A DNA stretch of 43,602 nt from an uncultured Oscillospiraceae bacterium. GTDB lineage: Bacteria > Bacillota > Clostridia > Oscillospirales > Acutalibacteraceae. Shown piece after piece: positions 1 through 6,992 of the stretch; the stretch's first letter is position 1; each line of letters opens with the position of its first letter. Location: contig UQNI01000009.1 of NCBI GenBank assembly GCA_900542375.1, positions 1 through 43,602 on the forward strand, in the 5' to 3' direction. Below the pieces are notes generated by a model. The model was given only the letters and a program-made list of their open reading frames with translations, ran no database searches and was not told the DNA's origin. The translations under genes were made by a program, and so were the position numbers.

Positions 1-272
1 ACGTGGTCTTTCTCCTTCTGCAGCAAGCTTTCCGGAATAAACATTGGTAAAGAAATATTCTCATGTCCCAATTCTTTAAATTCCGTATCCAGAATACGCT
101 GAATGTTTTCCCAAATAGCAAATCCATACGGTTGAATGACCATGCAGCCGCGTACATTTGTATAATCCATAAGTTCCGCTTTTTTTACAATGTCTGTATA
201 CCACTTGGCAAAGTCTTCTTCCATAGGGGTAATGGCATCTACCATTTTTTTATTTCCTTTTTGTTCTGACAT
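1..272 (-). CDS. proS: Prolyl-tRNA synthetase, N-terminal part (cut by window edge)
   Basis: Only the first 90 codons are present. The enzyme charges tRNA-Pro with proline in the cytoplasm. Reading inward from the ATG, the protein has an acidic start, then FAKWYTDIV, then a conserved block with VRGCMVIQPYGFAIWE and, further on, LGHENISLPMFIPESLL. I recognise these as the N-terminal class II catalytic core of the archaeal/eukaryote-like short ProRS type found in many Clostridia, rather than the longer E. coli type with an editing insert. An AGGAG sits 10 nt before the ATG and a good promoter lies 63 nt upstream. The rest of the gene is outside the window, so completeness cannot be judged. Confidence 0.9.
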   Translation of the reverse strand, partial: MSEQKGNKKMVDAITPMEEDFAKWYTDIVKKAELMDYTNVRGCMVIQPYGFAIWENIQRILDTEFKELGHENISLPMFIPESLLQKEKDH

Positions 273-334
273 AATCCTTAATCTCCTAAACTCACTTTGA
301 TATTGCAATCAGTGATTTTGCATACTTAATATAT

Positions 335-363
335 ATTATATCGGTTACACCATTATATTTCAA
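335..363 (-). promoter_or_regulatory. Sigma-A type promoter of proS
   Basis: On the minus strand TTGAAA (358-363) and TATAAT (335-340) are separated by exactly 17 nt, ahead of the proS ribosome binding site. Transcription would start near 328. The leader is too short for a T-box riboswitch, and I see none. Confidence 0.65.
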
Positions 364-420
364 TGAAAAAATTTCGGCATTTTTTCTTTTTTTAATAAAA
401 AATCAAATATTTTTGTATAC

Positions 421-456
421 AAAAAAGGCACACCATATTTTTACGGTGTGCCTTTT
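421..456 (-). terminator. Rho-independent terminator of acpP
   Basis: A perfect 12-bp stem (arms 423-434 and 445-456, core GGCACACC) with a 10-nt loop is followed on the minus strand by a T-run. It lies 30 nt after the acpP stop. Confidence 0.88.
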
Positions 457-486
457 GCTCAAAATTTATGCCAAAATCAGCGTAAA

Positions 487-717
487 TTAGGCTTTGTTAG
501 CCTCAATGTATTTTACAAGATCGCCAACTGTTTTTACATTCTCAATTTCGGAATCCGGAATTTCAATCTCAAATTCATCTTCGATAGACATTAGCAAGTC
601 AACTACGTCTAAAGAGTCAGCACCAAGATCTTCAGCAATGTTGGATTCCATTGTGATTGTATCCTCTTCAACATCAAATTGTTCGCTTAGAATGGCTTTT
701 ACTTTCTCAAATACCAT
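487..717 (-). CDS. acpP: Acyl carrier protein
   Basis: Small acidic carrier of fatty acid synthesis, which holds growing acyl chains on a 4'-phosphopantetheine arm. The 76-residue product has the usual length and the signature EDLGADSLDVVDL. Ser35 of the DSL motif is the expected attachment site. The ATG is preceded by a strong AGGAGGAG. The gene stands alone here: it has its own terminator, and the next gene upstream (pheA) is divergent. In many Firmicutes acpP sits with fab genes or rnc, and none of those is visible on this side. A perfect 19-bp palindrome in the shared upstream region may regulate it. Confidence 0.96.
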   Translation of the reverse strand: MVFEKVKAILSEQFDVEEDTITMESNIAEDLGADSLDVVDLLMSIEDEFEIEIPDSEIENVKTVGDLVKYIEANKA

Positions 718-777
718 TATACATTCTCCTCCTAGAAAATTTGTTTTCGTATCAAGCTATCTCGCAATATGGACAAA

Positions 778-796
778 GTAACATAAAATATGTTAC
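778..796. promoter_or_regulatory. Perfect palindrome between acpP and pheA (candidate operator)
   Basis: GTAACAT-AAAAT-ATGTTAC is a perfect dyad with 7-bp arms around a 5-nt centre. It lies 61 nt upstream of the acpP start and about 180 nt upstream of pheA, with no T-run to make it a terminator. It does not match the FapR or FabT operator consensus as I know them. Function is inferred from symmetry and position only. Confidence 0.4.
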
Positions 797-871
797 AATT
801 TCCAAGTCGAGAACGTCCGTATCCATTCCGGTCGTTCTCCCATATGCACATATTATTAGCAAATACTCAGT

Positions 872-899
872 TTGTCAATACGAAAATAGAATTTATTTT
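872..899 (+). promoter_or_regulatory. Possible pheA promoter
   Basis: TTGTCA (872-877) and TATTTT (894-899) with a 16-nt spacer lie about 75 nt before the chosen pheA start. The -10 match is only four of six, so this is tentative. Confidence 0.3.
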
Positions 900-972
900 A
901 AAAAAGACTGTTTCTTTTATAAAAACAAATTCTTTTACATATTCCAACTTTTACAAGAAAAGAGTGTTTTCC

Positions 973-2151
973 ATGACTTTAGACGAAATCAGAAAACGTA
1001 TAGACGCAATTGATGAACAACTGCTTCCGTTATTCATTGAACGTATGAAATGCGCCCAAGATGTAGCGCAGGCAAAACGTGAATTAAGCTTGCCTATTTT
1101 TAATGCACAGCGCGAAAACGAAATTTTAGCCCGTGTCGCTGCGGAAGCAGGTGATTTTGCCCCGGAAGCCAAAATGTTATATACCACTTTGATGGCATTA
1201 AACCGTTCACGACAACACAAATTGTTAAACAGCGGAACTGATATTCGGGACGAAATTCAAACTGCATTGCAAAAAGAAACTTCCTTAAAAGAAGTTTCTT
1301 CCGGAAAAAAAATTGCCTTTCAAGGCGTCCCCGGTTCTTTTTCTCATGCGGCCGCAACTTTTTTGTTCCCTGACTGCGACGTTTATCCATACGAGAGTTT
1401 TAAAGATGTATTTGAAGCTCTCAAAAACGGAACCGTTGATTTCGGCCTATTGCCAGTTGAAAATTCTTCCGCAGGTTCTGTGGTCGAAGTATATGACCTT
1501 ATCTTAAATTATCGCTTTAGCATTGTAGGTTCTACCACACTGCATGTGCATCATTGCTTAGCGGCACCGCAAGGAGTAGCCATTGAGAATATTCGAACCG
1601 TATATTCTCATCCACAGGCTTTGGCACAATGTTCGGATATGATTTCCTCACACAACTGGAAATCAATTCAACATAGCAATACAGCAGTTGCCGCCAAAAT
1701 GCTGGCTAAAATGGATAAAGAAAACGGAGTAACAGATGCAGCTGCAATTTGTTCCACCATTGCCGCTAATATGTACGGGCTGGACATTTTACAGGAAGAT
1801 ATTCAAAACAATAACCAAAACAGAACTCGTTTTGCCGCGTTAAGCAAAGAAATGATTATTCCTAAGAATGCGGAAAAAATCAGTCTATGCTTTTCCTTGC
1901 CTCATACAACAGGCTCCTTATACAGCGTTCTGGCACGTTTTGCAATGACAGGTTTAAACCTGACCAAAATAGAGTCACGTCCCCTAAAAGAAGGAAATAA
2001 CGGAGAATTTAAATATAATTTTTATTTGGATTTTACCGGAAATGTACATCATTGCGATACATTGGACTTACTTTGTTCCTTATCCCAAGAACTTCCCAAT
2101 TTCTCCTTTTTAGGCAACTATGTAGAATATGACCCCAATGATGAACATTAA
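973..2151 (+). CDS. pheA: Bifunctional chorismate mutase / prephenate dehydratase (P-protein)
   Basis: Converts chorismate to prephenate and then to phenylpyruvate, the Phe branch of aromatic synthesis. The 392-residue product has an AroQ-type chorismate mutase domain (about 1-88, starting TLDEIRKRIDAIDEQLL), a prephenate dehydratase domain (about 112-290, with GVPGSFSHAAA, LLPVENSSAGSV and the catalytic TRF at 285-287) and a C-terminal ACT domain (about 302-385) with the ESRP motif at 334-337, the usual phenylalanine-binding feedback site. I chose the ATG that matches the conserved mutase start. The open frame runs upstream to 790, but that stretch is low-complexity and has no ribosome binding site, and an in-frame GTG at 964 is an alternative. 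It is separate from the large aro operon at 15.7-22.8 kb and complements its tyrA. Confidence 0.95.
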   Translation: MTLDEIRKRIDAIDEQLLPLFIERMKCAQDVAQAKRELSLPIFNAQRENEILARVAAEAGDFAPEAKMLYTTLMALNRSRQHKLLNSGTDIRDEIQTALQKETSLKEVSSGKKIAFQGVPGSFSHAAATFLFPDCDVYPYESFKDVFEALKNGTVDFGLLPVENSSAGSVVEVYDLILNYRFSIVGSTTLHVHHCLAAPQGVAIENIRTVYSHPQALAQCSDMISSHNWKSIQHSNTAVAAKMLAKMDKENGVTDAAAICSTIAANMYGLDILQEDIQNNNQNRTRFAALSKEMIIPKNAEKISLCFSLPHTTGSLYSVLARFAMTGLNLTKIESRPLKEGNNGEFKYNFYLDFTGNVHHCDTLDLLCSLSQELPNFSFLGNYVEYDPNDEH

Positions 2152-2205
2152 TACTTTGGATTTAACTTGTTGCACAGTAGCCAAAAATAATAGTAAAACA
2201 ATGCA

Positions 2206-2241
2206 AATAAAGCGAGTATCATAAAAGATACTCGCTTTATT
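2206..2241. terminator. Bidirectional terminator between pheA and the XRE gene
   Basis: A 15-bp near-perfect stem (arms 2206-2220 and 2227-2241, core AAAGCGAGTATC) with a 6-nt loop is bounded by A and T runs. It serves pheA on the plus strand. It also overlaps the stop codon of the minus-strand XRE gene. Confidence 0.85.
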
Positions 2242-2482
2242 TTGGTTCCCTTCGTTCATATGGAACCGTGACATCTGTCAAACCTACTAAATAATCTACA
2301 CTGGTCCCATAAAACTCAGCTAATTTAATAACCACATCCAACGGATAGTTCAGAACACCTATCTCATATTGAGAATATGTATTCTGTTTTACATTGATTA
2401 CTTTGGCTACTTCTTTTTGCGTTAACCCTCTGTCAATTCGCATATCTCTGATTCTCTCATATTTCAGAATCTCTGTTTTCAT
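2237..2482 (-). CDS. Small XRE-family transcriptional repressor
   Basis: An 81-residue cytoplasmic DNA-binding protein that is essentially one Cro/C1-type helix-turn-helix. Helices 2 and 3 fall around GLTQKEVAKVINVKQNTYSQYE, followed by the usual PLDVVIKLAEFYGTSVDYLVG tail. There is no ligand or peptidase domain. The frame opens at a GTG at 2497, but the ATG used here has GGTGAT at the right distance, the same layout as the divergent neighbour. Twin near-identical dyads fill the promoter region between the two genes, so autoregulation and control of that neighbour are likely (inference). It could be a phage-type or toxin-antitoxin type regulator, but no integrase or recognised toxin is next to it. 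Confidence 0.85.
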   Translation of the reverse strand: MKTEILKYERIRDMRIDRGLTQKEVAKVINVKQNTYSQYEIGVLNYPLDVVIKLAEFYGTSVDYLVGLTDVTVPYERREPK

Positions 2483-2497
2483 ATTATCACCAACCAC

Positions 2498-2551
2498 ATT
2501 ATAAATATCTGAAAATAAGATATTGGTTTTTATCTGAAATTCAGATATAAT
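2498..2551. promoter_or_regulatory. Divergent promoters with twin XRE operators
   Basis: For the rightward gene, TTGGTT (2523-2528) and TATAAT (2546-2551) are 17 nt apart. For the leftward XRE gene a TATAAT lies at 2498-2503 with a weak -35. Two 17-bp dyads lie within the promoter elements: TATCTGAAATTCAGATA (2531-2547, perfect) and TATCTGAAAATAAGATA (2506-2522). They are identical at 15 of 17 positions with centres 25 bp apart. Binding would cover the spacer of each promoter, as expected for a repressor. Confidence 0.7.
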
Positions 2552-2569
2552 GTAGTTTGAGGTGATAAC

Positions 2570-2848
2570 ATGAAGTTATACAATGAAATGGAAAAAGCTT
2601 TTCTGGAAATAGAAAAACGTTTTGATACACATTCCCTTGAGAGATTTTTAGACTGCCCTTATCAAAACTTATCAGAGTATTATGATGAACTTGAACTATG
2701 GATACGCAATCATTTATTAATCAGTGATTGTCCTTTGCTGGAATACTTTACAGATGGAAATGTATTAGAAAAAAACGATATGTCAATCTTTATGATTCAA
2801 TCATTTTACATTTATATTCATCAAAAATACAAACTATATAATCTTTAA
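2570..2848 (+). CDS. Hypothetical protein (92 aa) controlled by the XRE repressor
   Basis: I do not recognise this family. The product is acidic and rich in aromatic residues (Tyr and Phe), with no signal peptide, no clear membrane helix and no metal-binding motif. Predicted-looking helical stretches are around MEKAFLEIEKRF and LSEYYDELELWI. GAGGTGAT precedes the ATG at good spacing, and a consensus promoter with an operator dyad between its -35 and -10 lies just upstream. A strong terminator follows, so it is a single-gene unit. The layout suggests a regulated effector paired with the divergent repressor, possibly a toxin-like or phage-derived protein, but nothing in the sequence proves that. 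Confidence 0.75.
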   Translation: MKLYNEMEKAFLEIEKRFDTHSLERFLDCPYQNLSEYYDELELWIRNHLLISDCPLLEYFTDGNVLEKNDMSIFMIQSFYIYIHQKYKLYNL

Positions 2849-2856
2849 TATAACAA

Positions 2857-2887
2857 AAACGCAGCTGAAAATGTTGCAGCTGCGTTT
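2857..2887. terminator. Bidirectional terminator
   Basis: A perfect 11-bp stem (2857-2867 and 2877-2887, core ACGCAGCTG) with a 9-nt loop lies between the convergent ends of the 92-residue gene and dcd. A and T tracts flank it on both sides. Confidence 0.8.
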
Positions 2888-2904
2888 AAAAGTAACGTTC
2901 AAAC

Positions 2905-3489
2905 TTATTTATTTTTCAAATCCGATGAAATTTCCAGACCCATCGCTTCACGCTTTTTTAAAGCTTGTTTTTTCTCAAAATCTTTATACATAAGGCTGGG
3001 TTGAATTCCTGTATTATTCTGGTACTTTCCGCTGCTGTACAAGTCATAGTCACCTTTTATGGTGTGATAATAGATTTGGCATACTTCAATATCAGGATAA
3101 ATAATCAGTGGATGAATACAATAAATTTCCAATGTCCAGTAACCTGCAAAGCCAATATCTCCGAAACCGGCGGTTACATGAATACACAATCCCAAACGGC
3201 CTGTAGAAGAACGTCCTTCCAGCATAGGTACATATTTACTGGTAGTTGTGAATTCTTTTGTTCTTCCCAAATACAGCTTATTTGGTTCCAGCAATAATCC
3301 TTCTTCCGGAATCACTAATTTTTTGGTCGGATTTGGTTTTTTCATATCCAGTATTTCATTTTCATATACCAATAGCTCGTTATGCAGCGTTAAGTTATAA
3401 CTGTTCGGATTTACCTTGCTTCGCTCAAACGGTTCTATAATAATGTCCGTGCCTACTGCACGTTCAATTTCTCTTCCTGATAATATCAT
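2905..3489 (-). CDS. dcd: dCTP deaminase family protein
   Basis: Deaminates dCTP to dUTP to feed dTMP synthesis. Some family members also hydrolyse the dUTP. The 194-residue product is of family length (E. coli Dcd is 193) and has the trimeric dUTPase-like core. It shows LEGRSSTGRLGL, which holds the catalytic Ser/Arg, then TAGFGDIGFAGYWTLE, whose final Glu is the expected catalytic base, and a C-terminal GKYQNNTGIQPS that normally closes over the nucleotide. The frame opens at a TTG two codons earlier, but AGGGGG is correctly spaced for the ATG used. The gene starts 12 nt after prmA, with its ribosome binding site next to the prmA stop, so the two are probably co-transcribed. Mono- or bifunctional activity cannot be decided by eye. 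Confidence 0.88.
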   Translation of the reverse strand: MILSGREIERAVGTDIIIEPFERSKVNPNSYNLTLHNELLVYENEILDMKKPNPTKKLVIPEEGLLLEPNKLYLGRTKEFTTTSKYVPMLEGRSSTGRLGLCIHVTAGFGDIGFAGYWTLEIYCIHPLIIYPDIEVCQIYYHTIKGDYDLYSSGKYQNNTGIQPSLMYKDFEKKQALKKREAMGLEISSDLKNK

Positions 3490-3501
3490 GTCCAAATCCC
3501 C

Positions 3502-4422
3502 CTATCGTTTCAGCCGAGCAGCCAATGCTACCCAACCTTTTTCTTCTTTGCGTTCTATGATTTCAAATTTTTCACTGACAGCGTCCAAGACATCCTGCTC
3601 CCGGGTATCAATAATACCACTCATAATATAAATGGAATCCGGATATAAATATTGTTCAATATCTTCTGTTAGCACCATAATGACATCTGCAACAATGTTG
3701 GCAAGCACAATATGGTATTTTCCATTGATTTGTTCCGTCAAATTCCCTGCAATCGCAGTAAACTTATCTGCAACATGATTAATTTCTGCATTTTCCACAG
3801 CCGTTTTTACTGCAAGCGCATCTATATCCACACCTACCGCAGAATTTGCACCTAAAAGCAAAGCGGCAACGGACAGAATTCCGCTTCCGCAGCCCACATC
3901 AAGCACATCCATATTCGGTTTGATATATTGCTCTAACAGTTCCATACACAAACGAGTTGTTTCATGGGTACCTGTACCAAATGCCAACCCCGGTTCCAAA
4001 TGTAGCACTTTTCTGTTTCCTGCATCATAATCTTCTTCCCATGTAGGACGAATCAGCAAAGATTGACCTACCGGAATGGGTTTAAAATACTTTTTCCAAT
4101 TATTTAACCAATCCTCCATAACGCAGTCGGCTGTATCAATGGAAAAAGGAATTCCTTCTGCAGTGTAACGCTCCTGCAAAAATGAAATGGCTTCCGCAGG
4201 ATTTTCTTCGGGACTGATATATACATGTATAATACCTTTTGTGCGGTCTTTATTTAACAATTCTTCATCGATTAAATCAATATGAGCAATTTCCCACGCT
4301 TCCTGCTCCAAATTGGAATAATCTTCAATATAAATACCATACGGTACCACCATTTGCGCAATATCTCCTGCACGGTCTACATCTTCTGCCGGTACGGTAA
4401 TGGCAATTTCGGTCCAATCCAT
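3502..4422 (-). CDS. prmA: Ribosomal protein L11 methyltransferase
   Basis: S-adenosylmethionine-dependent enzyme that trimethylates ribosomal protein L11. The 306-residue product is of family length. The N-terminal L11-recognition domain (about 1-100, starting MDWTEIAITV) is followed by the class I methyltransferase fold with EPGLAFGTGTHETT (143-156), the SAM-binding DVGCGSG (175-181), the acidic VGVDID strand end and an NIVADVI motif IV. I chose the second in-frame ATG because GGAGGA lies just before it. The ATG four codons earlier has no ribosome binding site. A TTGTAT/TATAAT promoter stands close upstream, and dcd follows in the same transcript. Confidence 0.93.
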   Translation of the reverse strand: MDWTEIAITVPAEDVDRAGDIAQMVVPYGIYIEDYSNLEQEAWEIAHIDLIDEELLNKDRTKGIIHVYISPEENPAEAISFLQERYTAEGIPFSIDTADCVMEDWLNNWKKYFKPIPVGQSLLIRPTWEEDYDAGNRKVLHLEPGLAFGTGTHETTRLCMELLEQYIKPNMDVLDVGCGSGILSVAALLLGANSAVGVDIDALAVKTAVENAEINHVADKFTAIAGNLTEQINGKYHIVLANIVADVIMVLTEDIEQYLYPDSIYIMSGIIDTREQDVLDAVSEKFEIIERKEEKGWVALAARLKR

Positions 4423-4457
4423 GCTGTCCTCCATGTTTTTCGATATTATAATGCTTT

Positions 4458-4486
4458 ATTATACAATAAATACTATCATAATACAA
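4458..4486 (-). promoter_or_regulatory. Promoter of prmA-dcd
   Basis: On the minus strand TTGTAT (4481-4486) and TATAAT (4458-4463) are separated by 17 nt, just upstream of prmA. From here to 4749 I find no credible gene, RNA or hairpin on either strand. That stretch is AT-rich with short stop-interrupted frames. Confidence 0.6.
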
Positions 4487-4749
4487 TATGGAGAATTTTG
4501 TATTTTCTATTTTTATATGATATACAAACTGCCGTTTACAAGGGACTACACAGGTAACGGTCTGACAGACTTTCACCTATCATCATAATTATACCTCTGT
4601 CAAACAAGGACGGCAAGAAATCCATGCACAATTAGAGGTGGATTTCGAGGATGCGATATATTCTGCTATCTGCTCTGTTCTATGCTTGTAATCACTTGAA
4701 ATATAAGGATTTTCCTGTTCTTAATTGTCCACAGGCACATACATTTTCG

Positions 4750-4778
4750 TGGACTTAATGGCGCCACTATGCTACAAT
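4750..4778 (+). promoter_or_regulatory. Promoter of the 99-residue gene
   Basis: TGGACT (4750-4755) and TACAAT (4773-4778) are 17 nt apart, with a TG one base before the -10 (extended -10). The transcript would begin about 35 nt before the start codon of the next gene. Confidence 0.45.
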
Positions 4779-4822
4779 GAAGTTAGCGGCAAAATCGGAA
4801 TTTTTTAGAGGAAGTGTTGAGT

Positions 4823-5122
4823 ATGAACCATGATATCAACCTAAATATTCATTACAGTGCGCCTAAAGAAATATGGGAAAAAATCGAAAAAATATATGAA
4901 TCAATGCCCTATTGGGCGGGATGCAAGAATGGACCTCAGTGGATAGGAAAAAATATAGATTTATGGGCTTCTGTTGAGCCAAGCGGAATACAGATTTCCG
5001 GAATAATACCCGGTGATATTTGGGAGGAATGGTATAGTCTACTGAAAAGAAGATTAACAGACGTTTTAGGGTATGAAATTGGTGAGCCCGAAGAAGGGTA
5101 TGACTTTAAGTATTTTGACTAA
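4823..5122 (+). CDS. Hypothetical protein (99 aa), possibly accessory/immunity-like
   Basis: A small acidic soluble protein with many Trp, Tyr and Ile residues (for example IDLWASVEPSGIQISGI and DIWEEWYSLL) and an acidic C-terminus ending YDFKYFD. No signal peptide, membrane helix or catalytic motif is visible. GAGGAAG stands about 8 nt before the ATG chosen; a GTG three codons earlier is less well placed. Its size, composition and position beside broken gene fragments resemble small immunity-type proteins of accessory regions. That is inference, and I do not recognise a named family. Confidence 0.7.
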   Translation: MNHDINLNIHYSAPKEIWEKIEKIYESMPYWAGCKNGPQWIGKNIDLWASVEPSGIQISGIIPGDIWEEWYSLLKRRLTDVLGYEIGEPEEGYDFKYFD

Positions 5123-5126
5123 CTAA

Positions 5127-5315
5127 CTTTCAGTTTATCAGGGAAAACGCAATGATAATATCTATGCAGCAACTTTTGCGTATGACGAAAATGAGGTTTC
5201 TATTCATATCACTGCAGAAGCAGAGGGCTGCATTCATATCGGTGATATCATCCAAATTCCTATGAACAACCATACTTTTGAAGAAAGAGTAGTTTTAGAA
5301 AAAATGGAGAAATAG
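5127..5315 (+). pseudogene. Truncated gene remnant without a start
   Basis: This frame is open for 62 codons to a TAG but has no plausible start or ribosome binding site at its beginning. It reads YQGKRNDNIYAATFAYDENE and then a strand-rich segment with CIHIGDIIQIPMNN. The composition looks like genuine protein, whereas the other frames are broken. It begins immediately after the stop of the 99-residue gene but in another frame, so it looks like the C-terminal part of a lost gene. The family is not recognised. Confidence 0.4.
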
Positions 5316-6009
5316 AAAAGGATTATTGAACAAAATAGAAGCTGGAGAATGTGCTGAATGCATAGTTCGTAATATCCATTTAGGAAGAATCCATACCACT
5401 AGTTTCCCTTATGATGAAAAACTTTCAGAAGACGGCTGAATTTGCGGGTGATTGATAATTTCCCATTTGTTCAGGGGGTAGTAAAGCCAGCCGGACCAAT
5501 CAACGGCTGTCTTTGCTGATAGGCAATCAAGGTGGGAAAGCCTAAAACAGTTTCCCGCCCAGTCCAATTTTGAAGGAAAAATCTGTCTGCTTTTTGTGAG
5601 TGTATTCACAAGTTCAAGACATTTTGTTCCGAAGTATGGCGTGAGACGTGGGACAGAGCTTTCATAATATGCTCTGTCTACTAACGAAACCAGTCCTGCG
5701 CTTGCAGCTCCACGCCATGCAATCACAGCCCTGTTTTCCTGCCGCTTTAAATTCCTTGCTTTCCCCTGCAGCAACGGCATTTTCACAGCAACTAGGACAG
5801 GGCATAAACAATACTACACTTTACTTTGCAAAGTCGTGTGCCATGAGGCAAGCCCCTTTGGAAGCTCCAACACAGACGGCGCTATGACCCTCTCCAGAAC
5901 CATAACGTCGTCTTGTTGTCAGCAACCCGTTTCTATGGTCTGCGTGTAGTTCCTTGTAAACTGACCTAAAGTACTACTGAAAACAAATTTAGATTTATGA
6001 CTTATAGTC
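5316..6009. other. About 0.7 kb without an intact gene; decayed accessory DNA
   Basis: No convincing complete gene. Protein-like scraps are a 37-codon plus-strand frame (5326-5439, reading ECIVRNIHLGRIHTTSFPYD) and a 47-codon minus-strand frame (5662-5805) with cysteine pairs (MPCPSCCENA, then CDCMAWSCKR) that suggest a broken zinc-ribbon protein. A longer minus-strand frame (5409-5786) overlaps both, has no ribosome binding site and looks like chance. I see no transposase motif, terminal inverted repeat, tRNA or attachment site. Confidence 0.45.
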
Positions 6010-6046
6010 AAAAAACTCCCTATTTCAAATGAAAAGGGAGTTTTTT
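6010..6046. terminator. Terminator of the CODH-like operon
   Basis: A perfect 12-bp stem (6010-6021 and 6035-6046, core ACTCCCT) with a 13-nt loop is flanked by six A and six T. It lies 13 nt past the lysR stop and can work in both directions. Confidence 0.85.
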
Positions 6047-6059
6047 ATATTATCAAACA

Positions 6060-6971
6060 TTATACATTGGAATTCTGGCCGAACACTTTCAACTGTCTTA
6101 CATACTCTTCGCTGACCGGAGATAATTTTGCATTTTTTAACGTGACATAACCTATTTTCATAGTTTCATCTGTATCAATCGGTACGGCGATAAAGCCTTG
6201 CTTTTTGTAAACGTCATCCATAATACCGCAGCAGATGGTAAAAGCATGAATTTGACGAATCAGCTCCATCATCGTTGCGCGGTCGTTGGTTCGTATCACA
6301 TCAGGAAACGTATATTTACTTTCCGTTTCTTCTGATAAAAAAGAAACACTGTTTTCCCCTTGTTCAAATATCAAGTAAGGATACTGCTGTAATTCCTGAT
6401 AACTGATGGAGGGTTTATGAGCCAACTGATGTTCATGCCATAAATAGGCGTAAATACTGCACTCAAATAAGTAATGAAACTCTAAATTATCATTTTTCAG
6501 TCTTTTTTTCATGTAAGCTTCATTGGATTTACTTAAATATATAATGCCCAATTCACTTCTTGACGCACAAACATCTTTCATAATTTCACTGGTTCTGGTT
6601 TCACGAATAGCAGTTTGATATTCACTTAAATTCAACTGTTTGACTGTATTGATAAACGCTTTTACCGCAAAAGCATAATGCTGCGTAGATACGGCAAACC
6701 GCTTCTTTTTTTCATGAGCACGCACATACTGATGCTCGATATAATCATATTGCGCAACAATGAATCTTGCATGTTCCAAAAAAGCGCTTCCCTCCGCAGT
6801 CACATATACGCCCTTATTGGTACGTTTAAAGATATCAATTCCGGTTTCTTCTTCCAAAGCTCGGATTGCTGCAGATAAACTTGGCTGTGATATCAATAAT
6901 TGTTTGGCAGCTTCATTCATGGAACCGACATCCGCAACCTTGACCGCATATTTTAAATGTTGTAGCGTCAT
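6060..6971 (-). CDS. LysR-family transcriptional regulator
   Basis: A 303-residue protein of the usual length for the family. The N-terminal winged helix-turn-helix (about 1-60) starts MTLQHLKYAVKVADVGSMNE and includes AAKQLLISQPSLSAAIRALE. It is followed by a linker helix and a substrate-binding-like effector domain (about 90-300). I take the second ATG because AAAGGG is then about 8 nt away. It is the last gene of the operon that starts with the CooS homologue, 21 nt after the ATPase gene. A 22-bp dyad sits upstream of that operon's -35 element, the usual place for a LysR activator, so it probably controls its own operon in response to a small molecule linked to the transporter or enzyme (inference). 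The effector is unknown. Confidence 0.9.
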   Translation of the reverse strand: MTLQHLKYAVKVADVGSMNEAAKQLLISQPSLSAAIRALEEETGIDIFKRTNKGVYVTAEGSAFLEHARFIVAQYDYIEHQYVRAHEKKKRFAVSTQHYAFAVKAFINTVKQLNLSEYQTAIRETRTSEIMKDVCASRSELGIIYLSKSNEAYMKKRLKNDNLEFHYLFECSIYAYLWHEHQLAHKPSISYQELQQYPYLIFEQGENSVSFLSEETESKYTFPDVIRTNDRATMMELIRQIHAFTICCGIMDDVYKKQGFIAVPIDTDETMKIGYVTLKNAKLSPVSEEYVRQLKVFGQNSNV

Positions 6972-6992
6972 GAGCATTTCCCTTTCTGGTGA

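Noticed and set aside
494..781. Antisense frame over acpP
   Set aside because: It is the reverse shadow of a well-supported gene, with no start site of its own and serine-rich nonsense composition.
790..972. Extended N-terminus or Phe-rich leader peptide for pheA
   Set aside because: The stretch is rich in Phe and Lys simply because it is AT-rich. It lacks a ribosome binding site and there is no terminator/antiterminator pair before pheA.
5409..5786. 125-codon minus-strand frame as a gene
   Set aside because: No ribosome binding site, overlaps two other protein-like scraps in different frames, and has no recognisable motif.
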